DNA of 8,029 bases from Actinomycetota bacterium (GCA_009700365.1 WLME01000047.1:1-8029); one strand, 5' to 3'. Shown: positions 1 through 7,388, counted from the stretch's first letter. Numbers and translations: made by a program. The notes: generated by a model not told the origin, from the sequence alone.

Positions 1-654
1 AAGTGGTTGACCGCTATTGCGCAGAAGTTTTATTGCATCAGAAATAATCTCGATATCGGCATCGCTTTCGGCATCAGGCAGAATCACACCGCCGGCAGGT
101 ACTGAAGCGAATTTCTTTGAAAGTTCGAGAGCTCCTGCACGGACATCAGATAGTGAGAAAGAGAATCCTTTTCGTGCAGACTTTTCGGCGACGAAATCGA
201 TAAGTGTTTTTGCTGAATATGAGAAGACTGGATCTTGCGCAAACTCAGTCTGTGCCGCCGGTATGTCCACACCTTCAATACGAACATAATGAATTCCATC
301 AATCGTTCTGCGGCCAACTTCGGGGTATGCGGGCAGAAAGATAATTGAGTTACCGGAATTGAGAAATACTTCAGACTCTGAAAATACGTGTCCACGCAAG
401 GTTGAGTCCCCGCGCAATACATATTGAATTTCTTCTCCCAGCGCCAAACCAGCTGCATCACCAGCGGCTTTAATATTTCGAGCCAAAGTCACTGCTTCGG
501 GCTCATTAAGAGCACGTGAATTGGTTAAGAGATAAACGCTATCGGCCGTACGAAGGACTTCGATGAGGGATGAAACATCCCACCTCAAAAGTACAGTGAC
601 GCCAGTTGCACATTGGGTTCCCGTCGGATCATCATCTAGAACGATAGTTTTCAT
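1..654 (-). CDS. Four-carbon acid sugar kinase family protein (DUF1537), C-terminus cut by window edge
   Basis: This gene starts at the ATG at 654-652 and stays open for 218 codons to base 1, about half of a normal DUF1537 kinase (roughly 420-480 residues). Only the N-terminal sugar-binding domain is visible. Hallmarks I read from the translation are LDDDPTGTQ at residues 6-14 (substrate-binding aspartates), TNSRALNEPEA near 44-54, RGDSTLRGH at 81-89, PAYPEVGRRTIDG at 108-120 and TEFAQDPVF at 136-144. The family phosphorylates four-carbon sugar acids or their oxo forms (D-threonate, D-erythronate, 3-oxo-tetronate) at O4 in the cytosol, ahead of conversion to dihydroxyacetone phosphate. The start overlaps the stop of the dehydrogenase gene as ATGA, so the two are probably translationally coupled; only a weak GGA-type ribosome site precedes it. 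The ATP-binding C-terminal domain lies outside the window. The family call is firm; the exact substrate is not. Confidence 0.9.
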   Translation of the reverse strand, partial: MKTIVLDDDPTGTQCATGVTVLLRWDVSSLIEVLRTADSVYLLTNSRALNEPEAVTLARNIKAAGDAAGLALGEEIQYVLRGDSTLRGHVFSESEVFLNSGNSIIFLPAYPEVGRRTIDGIHYVRIEGVDIPAAQTEFAQDPVFSYSAKTLIDFVAEKSARKGFSFSLSDVRAGALELSKKFASVPAGGVILPDAESDADIEIISDAIKLLRNSGQPL

Positions 655-3476
655 TTATTGATTCCAGACATCAAGAGTTGCGCGAGGGTGACTCCCTCCA
701 CTCCCTCTAGTTGCTCTGCTTGTGTTCGACACGAGAATCCATCGGCAAGGAAGAGAGTGTTCGTATCCCGCGCCCTGAGAGCAGGCAAGAGAGCGTTCTC
801 TGCGACTGCTACAGAGAGATCGAAGTGCCCACGTTCCATGCCAAAATTTCCGGCTAATCCGCAGCATCCGGCGAGTTCTTTAAATGTTACGCCGGTGCTT
901 TGTAAAACTTCTTGGTCGTCTCTAAAACCCATCACTGCATGCTGATGGCAATGTGGCTGTACGACGAGATTTACATGCGATAAGTCGGGAGCTTTCCACT
1001 TCAATTCCGGATTAGAAGGCACTCGAGAAATTACCTCGGCGATGGTGCGAGTGGATTGAGCGACCTTGATTGTTCGTGGGTCATTCGGTAATAAGTCGAG
1101 CAAATCAGAACGAAGAACAGCAGTACACGATGGTTCAAGACCAACGATCTCGATGCCCGCATCCACATAAGGCGTCATAACCCGCAGAAGGTTGCTGAGC
1201 CGTTTCTTTGCGCCATCTAGTTGTCCCGTGCTTATCCACGTCAATCCGCAGCAAGCTGCCTCATCAGGAATAAGAACGTCGTAACCAATATGTTCCAGCA
1301 AATCTTTTGCCGCCTGCGCTCCAGTTGGCGTGAATGAATCTGTAAACGAATCAACCCACAGCAAAATCTGAGGTCGATCAGTTTTTAGCGTTTGAAATTT
1401 TTGACCTTTAAGGAATGACTTCGCCGCAAAGCGTGGCAAGGATCTCTTGGAATCCATGCCGCCTAAAAGCAGTGCAACTCTGCTTCCTAATGAAGATTGC
1501 GTGATGCTATTAACAAGCCCTGGTGCAAGCTGAGCAAGCGAGGACCAGCGAGGAAGCCATCCAAGTATGTAATGGCTTACCGGACGAATTTTTCCCTTAT
1601 AGCGACGGTAAAGAACCTCTGATTTGTATTTAGCCATATCTACTTCTGCAGGGCAATCACTTGCGCACGCCTTGCAGCTCAGACACATATCGAGAGAATC
1701 TTCGACGACTGAAGAGCTCCAATCTGTCTTCTTTCCAGTGTTTTGTGTGAGCTCTTGAAGAACTCGTGCACGTCCACGTGTTACTAGCGATTCATCCTTT
1801 GTCGCAAGGTATGAAGGGCACATAAATCCGCCCGTGCTGGTCGAATCTGCACGACATTTTCCGATACCGACACAGCGATGGACTGCATTTGTAAAGTCTC
1901 CGCCATCTTCGCCAAAGGAGAATCCACCTGCTTGAGTAATTGAAACTGCTGTTGGGCGACGCAAATCTTGATCAATTCTTCGCGGATTGACGATAACACC
2001 AGGATTCAAAATATTTAATGGATCAAATATTTCTTTCATCTCTTCAAACATCGTAATTGCAGCCGGTGAGTACATCCTTGTGAGCATTTCACTTCGGGCG
2101 CGACCATCACCGTGTTCGCCAGATGGCGAGCCACCGAGACTTAAGACAATATCGGTAGCGCTTTCAATAAAGGTCCTAAAAGTTTTACTCTCGCGATCAA
2201 GTGGAAAATCAATACGTACGTGAATACAACCATCTCCGAAATGTCCGAAGGGGACACCTTCAAGTTTATGACGAGCCATGAGTTGGTCCATCTCGCGCAT
2301 ATAGATTCCAAGTTTCGCAGGAGGAACTGCAGCATCTTCCCAGCCGGGCCATGCTTGATTTCCGCTGGCAGTACGACCGGCGTATCCAGATCCATCTGCT
2401 CGCAATTGCCACAAAGTTCTAGCTTCTGGCCCTGCAGGAAGCACTCGCGAAGAAATCGCCTTAGACGCTTGTGCAATAGCGTTGCCGTTAGAAACTGCTT
2501 CTTCAGAAGTTTCTCCACCGACTTCAATCATCAGCCAGCCTTGACCTTTTGGTAATTCTGGAAATCCCTTACCTTTCCAATGTTGGCGAGCAACATCAAT
2601 TAGACGTACATCTAAACCTTCCATCGCAAGTGCGTTAAATTTCAATAGATTAGGAACATCATCGCCTGCTTCGGGCATGCTTGCATATCCCAAGATAACC
2701 AGTGCGGGCGCTTGCGCTTGAGGCACCAATCGAACCTTTGCCTGCACAATCGTCGCCAAAGTTCCTTCGGTGCCAGTTAACGCGGCAGCGAGATTACTGC
2801 CATTTTCAGGCAGCAAATGTTCAAGCGTATAGCCACTTACCTGCCGACCGAATTTTCCAAACTCCGTGCGAAGAACGGCTAAATTTTTTGAAACTAATTG
2901 CTGCAAACCAGGAATTGCATCAAAACCTTTTTCAGCGGTGAATTTTCGAAGTCGACCGTCGATGAGATCTAGAGATATGACATTTTCTGCAGTCTTACCG
3001 TAGTGAAGTGCATGCGGTCCGCAAGAGTTGTTTCCGATGAGACCACCCATCGTTGCACGAGATTGCGTAGATGGATCTGGGCCGAACCTGAGGCCATGAG
3101 GAGCTGCAGCGTTTTGCAATGAAGAAAGTATTACTCCGGGTTCAACGATTGCGGTTCTATTTACAGGATCAAGGTCCAGAATTTTATTGAGGTGAACAGA
3201 TGTATCAATGATGATGCCGGTCCCGATTGAGTTTCCTGCAATCGAAGTTCCTCCACCGCGAAGGGTGACAGGGATACGTTCATCGTGCGCAATTTCAAGA
3301 ATTGTTGTTAGGTCCTGCGCATCTGTAGGTGCGACGATGACTTCTGGAAGAACTCGATAGTTTGAGGCATCCGTTGAATATTCGGCCTTTTTTATCGGTA
3401 AATCACTTACTGAGCCGCGCACTTCTTTGCGAAGGCGCGCGATAGTTCCGCGCACTTCACCAGGTGTAGCGACCAT
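651..3476 (-). CDS. Fused FAD-linked oxidase / Fe-S 2-hydroxyacid dehydrogenase (YdiJ/GlcD-GlcF type)
   Basis: A 941-residue protein joins a GlcD-like flavin half to a GlcF-like iron-sulfur half, as in E. coli YdiJ (about 1018 residues). The FAD-binding domain spans about 40-180, with the diphosphate-binding loop RGGGTSIAGN at 73-82 and GGLIGNNSCGPHA near 144-156. The FAD-oxidase C-terminal domain spans about 220-497. It has HFGDGCIH (H412, H419) and GEHGDG (E454, H455), matching the metal site of D-2-hydroxyglutarate dehydrogenases, and R359 in the usual substrate-carboxylate position. The Fe-S half has C535, C541 and C553 in the relaxed YdiJ-style first motif, then CLSCKACASDCP at 598-609 for a 4Fe-4S cluster. 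Two CCG domains follow (C742-C743/C784 and C843/C871-C872). It should oxidise a D-2-hydroxy acid and pass electrons towards quinone. D-2-hydroxyglutarate, D-lactate or a sugar acid are all possible; the kinase next door favours a sugar acid. The ATG has AAAGAGAG seven bases upstream. The gene overlaps the kinase by four bases. Confidence 0.92.
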   Translation of the reverse strand: MVATPGEVRGTIARLRKEVRGSVSDLPIKKAEYSTDASNYRVLPEVIVAPTDAQDLTTILEIAHDERIPVTLRGGGTSIAGNSIGTGIIIDTSVHLNKILDLDPVNRTAIVEPGVILSSLQNAAAPHGLRFGPDPSTQSRATMGGLIGNNSCGPHALHYGKTAENVISLDLIDGRLRKFTAEKGFDAIPGLQQLVSKNLAVLRTEFGKFGRQVSGYTLEHLLPENGSNLAAALTGTEGTLATIVQAKVRLVPQAQAPALVILGYASMPEAGDDVPNLLKFNALAMEGLDVRLIDVARQHWKGKGFPELPKGQGWLMIEVGGETSEEAVSNGNAIAQASKAISSRVLPAGPEARTLWQLRADGSGYAGRTASGNQAWPGWEDAAVPPAKLGIYMREMDQLMARHKLEGVPFGHFGDGCIHVRIDFPLDRESKTFRTFIESATDIVLSLGGSPSGEHGDGRARSEMLTRMYSPAAITMFEEMKEIFDPLNILNPGVIVNPRRIDQDLRRPTAVSITQAGGFSFGEDGGDFTNAVHRCVGIGKCRADSTSTGGFMCPSYLATKDESLVTRGRARVLQELTQNTGKKTDWSSSVVEDSLDMCLSCKACASDCPAEVDMAKYKSEVLYRRYKGKIRPVSHYILGWLPRWSSLAQLAPGLVNSITQSSLGSRVALLLGGMDSKRSLPRFAAKSFLKGQKFQTLKTDRPQILLWVDSFTDSFTPTGAQAAKDLLEHIGYDVLIPDEAACCGLTWISTGQLDGAKKRLSNLLRVMTPYVDAGIEIVGLEPSCTAVLRSDLLDLLPNDPRTIKVAQSTRTIAEVISRVPSNPELKWKAPDLSHVNLVVQPHCHQHAVMGFRDDQEVLQSTGVTFKELAGCCGLAGNFGMERGHFDLSVAVAENALLPALRARDTNTLFLADGFSCRTQAEQLEGVEGVTLAQLLMSGINK

Positions 3477-3483
3477 TGGATGG

Positions 3484-3491
3484 CTCTCTTT
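3484..3491 (-). promoter_or_regulatory. Ribosome binding site of the dehydrogenase gene
   Basis: The minus strand reads AAAGAGAG here, seven bases before the ATG at 3476, which supports that start. The site begins three bases after the U-run of the upstream hairpin, so terminator and translation signal are almost fused and no separate promoter fits between them. Confidence 0.6.
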
Positions 3492-3493
3492 CT

Positions 3494-3541
3494 AAAAAAG
3501 CAAACTCCGGTGAAGTTAGTTGCCTAACCTCACCGGAGTTT
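3494..3541 (-). terminator. Intrinsic terminator/attenuator after the binding-protein gene
   Basis: An 18-base inverted repeat pairs 3502-3519 with 3524-3541 around the loop 3520-3523. The only mismatch on the plus strand (A opposite C) becomes a G-U wobble in the minus-strand RNA, so the stem is unbroken in that direction. In the minus-strand RNA the loop is GCAA, a GNRA tetraloop, and the stem is followed by GC and six U (3499-3494), the layout of a Rho-independent terminator. It lies 30 bases past the binding-protein stop and 18 bases before the dehydrogenase start. It probably ends most transcripts after the binding protein, or protects that mRNA's 3' end, while some read-through feeds the enzyme genes. 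Confidence 0.88.
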
Positions 3542-3570
3542 ACAGTGCTATTGAATTAACTCAATCTGAA

Positions 3571-4686
3571 TTAATCAACTGCCCATAGCTTGAGGTAAAC
3601 AGCACGGTATCCAGATGCTGGATCGAATGTGTTTCCTGCTGGGACGTTTGACTTGTCGATCAAGCCAGGTGCTGCAACCCACTTCGCGATTGGTGCCTTT
3701 GCGAATGTGCTGTTGATTGCATCAATAAGCTGCCAAGCCTGTAGGTAAAGAGGCTCTGCAACTGTTGCCAACTGGTACTTGCTTGTGCGGATACGGTTGA
3801 GCTCAGCGCTGTCTCCGTCGCCTGCAGCAATTGCGTATGGCGCACCTGTTGGCTTAATTCCAGCTGATTGAAGAGCAGGAGCTGCACCATTTGCGTATGC
3901 ACCGTTAATACCGAAGAAGTATGTGAAGTTCTTTCCATACTTCTGAAGCATTGAAGCGATAATTGCTGGCATCAACTGTGAAGTTGAAGAGATTGGAGTG
4001 TCTTTGATTTCCAATACCTTGCCGTACTTATCCTTCTTGATTTCTGCTGCAATTGCATTTGACTTTGCGATCGCAACTGCGTACTGGCTATCAGTGAAGA
4101 TAACCGCACCAAACTTAGTCTTTCCAGACTTTGCGATTGCGTATGAAGCAGCTGTACGTGAAACAACAAGTGGATCAGTTGTTACGTTTGTCTTCATTCC
4201 AAGGCTTGCACCTGGAGTTGGACCTGAGTGCCAACCGAATGATGGAATTCCAGCAGCTGTAGCAGCAGCAACCTGAGCAGCTTGCTCTGTTGCATCTGTT
4301 CCGCCGAGGATGATTGCATCAACCTTGTCAGCAATTGCTGCGTTCATTGCAGCAGTACGGCCACTTGGTGTTGCCTGTCCGTCGTAAACCTTGATCTTCC
4401 AATCTAGGTGAGCAGCAGCTTCCTTAACGCCCGCGAGAACGCCAGTGATTCCACCGTTAGATAGATCAGATGCTACGAATGCGATTGTTGCGCCAGACTT
4501 CTGTGCCTTTGCACCTACTGCGGGAGGGGTAAACCCAGACTTCGCAGAGAGGCTGTTAGCCACATATGTCTTAGCAGCTGCAACAACATCTGTAGCCGCT
4601 GAAGCTTGGTTGGCTGCAATAACTGCAGGTACAACCATTGTGATACCTAGAGTAGCCGCGAGGCTGATTCTTAGGAGTTTCTTCAT
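3571..4686 (-). CDS. Sugar ABC transporter substrate-binding protein (Peripla_BP_4 type), secreted
   Basis: I place the start at the ATG at 4686, giving 371 residues; AAAGGGA sits five bases upstream and a Sec signal peptide follows at once. An in-frame GTG at 4728 would add 14 residues ahead of the KK-rich signal start and is less likely. Residues 1-30 have a KKLLR basic end, a hydrophobic core and an ASA signal-peptidase I site (28-30). The mature part has the two-lobe pattern of ribose-type binding proteins: a first strand GATIAFVASDL near 65-75, GVLAGVKEAA at 82-91, DAIILGGTDA at 123-132, GIPSFGWHSG at 146-155 and an AIAAGDGDS hinge near 285-293. It should capture the solute outside the cell for the permease and ATPase encoded just upstream. 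The protein has no cysteine, so it is not a lipoprotein. It is alanine-rich. The ligand cannot be read from sequence; the downstream enzymes hint at a sugar acid. Confidence 0.92.
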   Translation of the reverse strand: MKKLLRISLAATLGITMVVPAVIAANQASAATDVVAAAKTYVANSLSAKSGFTPPAVGAKAQKSGATIAFVASDLSNGGITGVLAGVKEAAAHLDWKIKVYDGQATPSGRTAAMNAAIADKVDAIILGGTDATEQAAQVAAATAAGIPSFGWHSGPTPGASLGMKTNVTTDPLVVSRTAASYAIAKSGKTKFGAVIFTDSQYAVAIAKSNAIAAEIKKDKYGKVLEIKDTPISSTSQLMPAIIASMLQKYGKNFTYFFGINGAYANGAAPALQSAGIKPTGAPYAIAAGDGDSAELNRIRTSKYQLATVAEPLYLQAWQLIDAINSTFAKAPIAKWVAAPGLIDKSNVPAGNTFDPASGYRAVYLKLWAVD

Positions 4687-4691
4687 GTGTA

Positions 4692-4698
4692 TCCCTTT
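4692..4698 (-). promoter_or_regulatory. Ribosome binding site deciding the binding-protein start
   Basis: The minus strand reads AAAGGGA here, five bases before the ATG at 4686. It is well placed for that ATG, and the signal peptide begins immediately, so it rules against the upstream GTG at 4728 as the start. Confidence 0.75.
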
Positions 4699-4738
4699 CT
4701 TCGATTTGGGGTTGAGATTTTGAATCACAGCTGCGCCG

Positions 4739-5809
4739 CTATTCCTTAACTTCCCCTTCCGCGCGAGAGGTATTCCCGCTCGGAATTTCTTTATCTACCT
4801 TATTTCGTCGATTTCGACTCGCCATAGATGCGATTGTGATTGCTGCGACCAAGGTAAGGCCGTTGAAGAGCGGTGTCAGGAAGAAGCTTCCTGGGAACAT
4901 CTGGAGCAATCCAGAGATTCCGATTACCGCAATAAAAATTCCAACTACAGTGCCAAGCGGATTTACACGTCCTGGTCGAATAGTTGTGGATCCAATAAAA
5001 GCAGCAGTTAAGGCTGGCAAGAGTAAATCTGGTCCGATATTGCTCTGTACGTTACCAAGCTGGCGCGCACATAAGAGATACCCCGCAAGTCCAGTAATCA
5101 TTCCGGAGGCAATCATTGAACCGTAGATGTATCGACTTCTCTTGATACCCATTAATTCTGCTGCGCGAGGATTTGCGCCTACCGCGTACATGTAACGGCC
5201 CACTGGCAAATATTCAAGGACGATAAACATTGCAATTGCAATCGCCACTGCAACAAGGAATGAACCAGGAATACGGTCAATTGACCATGTACCAAATTTA
5301 TTAAATGCTTCAGCGCGCTGATTCTTCAAGTCAATGATCTGTGTGCCGCCAGTTACTGAGTAAGAAATTGCATAAATAACTTGACCAGTGGCCAGAGTTG
5401 CAATGAATGCATCTACTTGCGCGAGTTCAATAAGGAGTGCGTTAACCACACCTACGAGTGCTCCACCTGCGAGGATCATTACGAGAACGAGACGGTAATC
5501 AAGGCCATCCATCTGCCAGACGAGCGCCATTACCTGCCAGAGACCAACTCCATAACCAAACGAAAGGTCAATTTTTCCAACCGCCATCGGCAGCGTTACA
5601 CCGAGTGCCAAAATAAATAGAACCGCATTGCCTGATGAAAGAATTCTGAAATTTTGAAGCGTTGGGAATGTATCTGGCTTTGCAATTGCAAAAATAATGA
5701 AGAGCACAACAATGATTGAGACCATGCCGTAGACAGGTACAACGCGTCGCATAAAACTAGAGCCCTTTGGCGCTTCAAGCGCTGTTGAAACTACTGAATT
5801 CTTGCTCAT
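4739..5809 (-). CDS. Sugar ABC transporter permease, RbsC family (BPD_transp_2)
   Basis: A 356-residue integral membrane protein. Hydrophobic segments lie at about 25-43, 62-80, 83-100, 105-130, 133-150, 182-200, 226-248, 262-276, 285-304 and 314-330, a full set for an RbsC-type permease. The cytoplasmic loop YAVGANPRAAELMGI at 208-222 is the family's ATPase-contact (EAA-like) segment, and PALTAAFIGSTTI at 265-277 followed by NPLGTVVGIF matches the conserved C-terminal half. There is only one permease gene, so it probably works as a homodimer with the two-domain ATPase. Its ATG at 5809 follows the ATPase stop (5812-5810) with no gap, and a perfect AGGAGG lies inside the end of the ATPase gene. 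The C-terminal tail (331-356) is highly charged. The binding-protein gene starts 52 bases downstream. Confidence 0.94.
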   Translation of the reverse strand: MSKNSVVSTALEAPKGSSFMRRVVPVYGMVSIIVVLFIIFAIAKPDTFPTLQNFRILSSGNAVLFILALGVTLPMAVGKIDLSFGYGVGLWQVMALVWQMDGLDYRLVLVMILAGGALVGVVNALLIELAQVDAFIATLATGQVIYAISYSVTGGTQIIDLKNQRAEAFNKFGTWSIDRIPGSFLVAVAIAIAMFIVLEYLPVGRYMYAVGANPRAAELMGIKRSRYIYGSMIASGMITGLAGYLLCARQLGNVQSNIGPDLLLPALTAAFIGSTTIRPGRVNPLGTVVGIFIAVIGISGLLQMFPGSFFLTPLFNGLTLVAAITIASMASRNRRNKVDKEIPSGNTSRAEGEVKE

Positions 5810-7315
5810 TTAATTATGTCCTCCTGAGGTTGCCATTGGAACTAGATTCGACGCGATTGAGATTAAGTTATTGAAGGTGATATCTGATTTTTCTACGATT
5901 TTTACTGGCTTGCCTTGGAAGAATACGACTGCACGATTTGCAACACGCACAACCTCTTCCATATCGGTTGAGACAATGATCAAAGAAGTTCCAGCTTCAG
6001 TGACATCCTTAAATAGACCATAAATATCAGCTTTGGCTCCAATATCAACACCCATCGTTGGTTCCTCGAGCACCATCACATTAAATGAAAGTCCAAACCA
6101 ACGAGCGAGAATTACCTTCTGCTGGTTTCCTCCGGAGAATGTATCGAGAGATAGATCTGGATCTCTCGGACGAACACCGAATTTATCTAAATGAGGGAAA
6201 GTAAGGCTTCGCTCTTTCTTGCTGCTGATCGGGCTAAAGAAACGCCGTCCCCATAACAATGGGTTGAGGAAGAGATTTTCCTTGACAGACATTCCAGCAG
6301 CGATAGCTTCTGTTTCGCGATTTGATGTACTAAAACCAATTCCTAAGCGGACAGCCTCTGAAACTTTTCTGTAGTTCAAGATGTTTCCGGTTAGTGAAAT
6401 AGATCCGCGAGTAGCTGGAACAACTCCGGCGATAGCTCGCCCGATTTCATCTTGACCAGCACCACGAAGTCCGCAAAGTGCGATGACTTCACCCTTGAAT
6501 ATATCAAGAGTGAGCGGGCCAGCACTGTGGGTTCCAAATTCGTTCAGTGAGAGCTGAACATTCTTAGTTGGTGTGGCAAATTCTGTATCTAGAATTTCCT
6601 TACCGACAATCAGGCTTACAAGCTCCGCCTTCGGTAATGAATCCACTTTTCGATTTGCAACAACAGAGCCATTGCGCATAATCACTGTTGAATCAGCGAT
6701 TTCGTACACCTCATCAAGGCGGTGAGAAACATAGATGATTCCAACACCACTCTTTTTAAGTTCACGTAGTACTTCAAAGAGGCGTACGACATCGTGTGCT
6801 GGAAGTGAAGCCGTTGGTTCGTCAAGCACCAAAATTTTTGGCTTTTGAATCAGCGCACGAGCGATTGCAAGCAGGCTTCGATCTGTTCTGCTGAGAGTAA
6901 AGATGCGTGCCTCTGGATCAATTCCACCAGCCACAATTCCGAGAACATCTTTGGCTTGCTGGTTCATTGCTTTAATATTTATTAATCCAAGTCGGCGGGG
7001 ATATCCGATAATCTGTGCGATATTTTCAGCAACTGTCATCCATTCAATTAAACCTAAAGTTTGATGGACGAATGCGATTTCGGGGTTCTTGCCATCGAGC
7101 TGAATTTTTTCTCCATCAATAAATACTTCGCCTGAATCAGGTGTGTAAACACCGGCAAGCATTTTAATAACGGTTGATTTTCCGGCACCGTTTTCGCCAA
7201 GGAGAGCAACAATCTCGCTGGGGTGAACATCGAAAGAAACGCTATTTGCCGCATGCGTTGCGTAAAAGGATTTGTCTAGACCTTTGATTTGTAAGACTGG
7301 TTGCAAGCTAGTCAT
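5810..7315 (-). CDS. Sugar ABC transporter ATP-binding protein, RbsA/MglA type with two nucleotide-binding domains
   Basis: A 501-residue protein with two ABC domains in tandem, the usual length for ribose/galactose-type importers. Domain 1 has Walker A GENGAGKST (40-48), Q-loop Q85, Walker B ILVLDEPTAS (161-170) and H-loop H198. Its signature reads LSRTD (141-145) rather than LSGGQ. Domain 2 has a degenerate Walker A, GLRGAGQDE (282-290), lacking the lysine; a proper SGGNQQK signature (394-400); Walker B VMVLEEPT with E417 in place of the usual Asp; and T450 in place of the H-loop His. This asymmetry is typical of the family: the canonical Walker A of domain 1 works with the canonical signature of domain 2. 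It powers uptake through the permease encoded next. The ATG at 7315 has only a weak purine stretch upstream and no in-frame start close by. It is the first gene of the minus-strand operon. Confidence 0.95.
   Translation of the reverse strand: MTSLQPVLQIKGLDKSFYATHAANSVSFDVHPSEIVALLGENGAGKSTVIKMLAGVYTPDSGEVFIDGEKIQLDGKNPEIAFVHQTLGLIEWMTVAENIAQIIGYPRRLGLINIKAMNQQAKDVLGIVAGGIDPEARIFTLSRTDRSLLAIARALIQKPKILVLDEPTASLPAHDVVRLFEVLRELKKSGVGIIYVSHRLDEVYEIADSTVIMRNGSVVANRKVDSLPKAELVSLIVGKEILDTEFATPTKNVQLSLNEFGTHSAGPLTLDIFKGEVIALCGLRGAGQDEIGRAIAGVVPATRGSISLTGNILNYRKVSEAVRLGIGFSTSNRETEAIAAGMSVKENLFLNPLLWGRRFFSPISSKKERSLTFPHLDKFGVRPRDPDLSLDTFSGGNQQKVILARWFGLSFNVMVLEEPTMGVDIGAKADIYGLFKDVTEAGTSLIIVSTDMEEVVRVANRAVVFFQGKPVKIVEKSDITFNNLISIASNLVPMATSGGHN
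5820..5825 (-). promoter_or_regulatory. Consensus Shine-Dalgarno (AGGAGG) of the permease gene
   Basis: The minus strand reads AGGAGG, ten bases before the permease ATG at 5809 and within the last codons of the ATPase gene. The full consensus allows efficient re-initiation at this abutting gene junction and confirms the ATG. Confidence 0.8.
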
Positions 7316-7340
7316 GTGATGGTCTCGTCGACATTTGGGG

Positions 7341-7349
7341 AGGCTAACA
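7341..7349 (-). promoter_or_regulatory. Candidate extended -10 promoter of the ABC transporter operon
   Basis: The minus strand reads TGT-TAGCCT, fitting an extended -10 (TGN-TANNNT). It would start RNA near 7334 and leave a leader of about 19 bases before the ATPase ATG. The -35 region is poor (TACCGA at 17-base spacing). A second possible -10, TATAAC, lies at 7390-7385. This is the only intergenic space where the operon's main promoter can sit, but the exact element is uncertain. Confidence 0.3.
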
Positions 7350-7380
7350 GCAATTGAAGTGCTTCGGTAGGTGAAAAAAT

Positions 7381-7388
7381 TAACGTTA
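7381..7388. promoter_or_regulatory. Palindrome TAACGTTA, candidate operator in the divergent promoter region
   Basis: A perfect 8-base palindrome with a central CG, in an A/T-rich setting, overlaps the first bases of the likely -10 box of the MFS gene. A central-CG palindrome is the general form of LacI-family operators, which often control sugar uptake genes. No regulator gene is visible in the window, and 8 bases can occur by chance, so this is a candidate only. Confidence 0.25.

Noticed and set aside
84..461. A 125-codon minus-strand open frame inside the kinase gene.
   Set aside because: It uses another frame of the same strand as the DUF1537 kinase, whose motifs fix the true frame. The composition is not protein-like.
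2141..2527. A 128-codon minus-strand open frame inside the dehydrogenase gene that looked like a possible small gene.
   Set aside because: It is out of frame with the FAD-oxidase domain, which is continuous and carries the conserved H412/H419/E454 motifs across this stretch.
4242..4350. Short GCA/GCT-like repeats in the binding-protein gene.
   Set aside because: They are explained by alanine-rich coding sequence (for example AAATAAG) and show no regular unit spacing, so this is not a DNA repeat element.
4687..4728. A longer binding-protein start at an in-frame GTG (4728).
   Set aside because: It would put 14 polar residues before the signal peptide. The ATG at 4686 has a good ribosome site and begins the signal peptide directly.
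5381..5620. A plus-strand open frame of 79 codons rich in cysteine pairs (CNECIYL, then CVNHTYECSTCEDH), resembling a small zinc-binding protein.
   Set aside because: It lies wholly antisense to the well-supported permease gene. Its cysteines come from complementing permease codons, and I see no ribosome site for it. Chance frame.
5816..5829. CCTCAGGAGG on the minus strand, a possible small hairpin hiding the permease ribosome site.
   Set aside because: Only four pairs with a two-base loop are available, too weak to form a real regulatory stem.
7327..7332. GTCGAC palindrome near the ATPase start.
   Set aside because: A 6-base palindrome is expected by chance and has no further symmetry around it.
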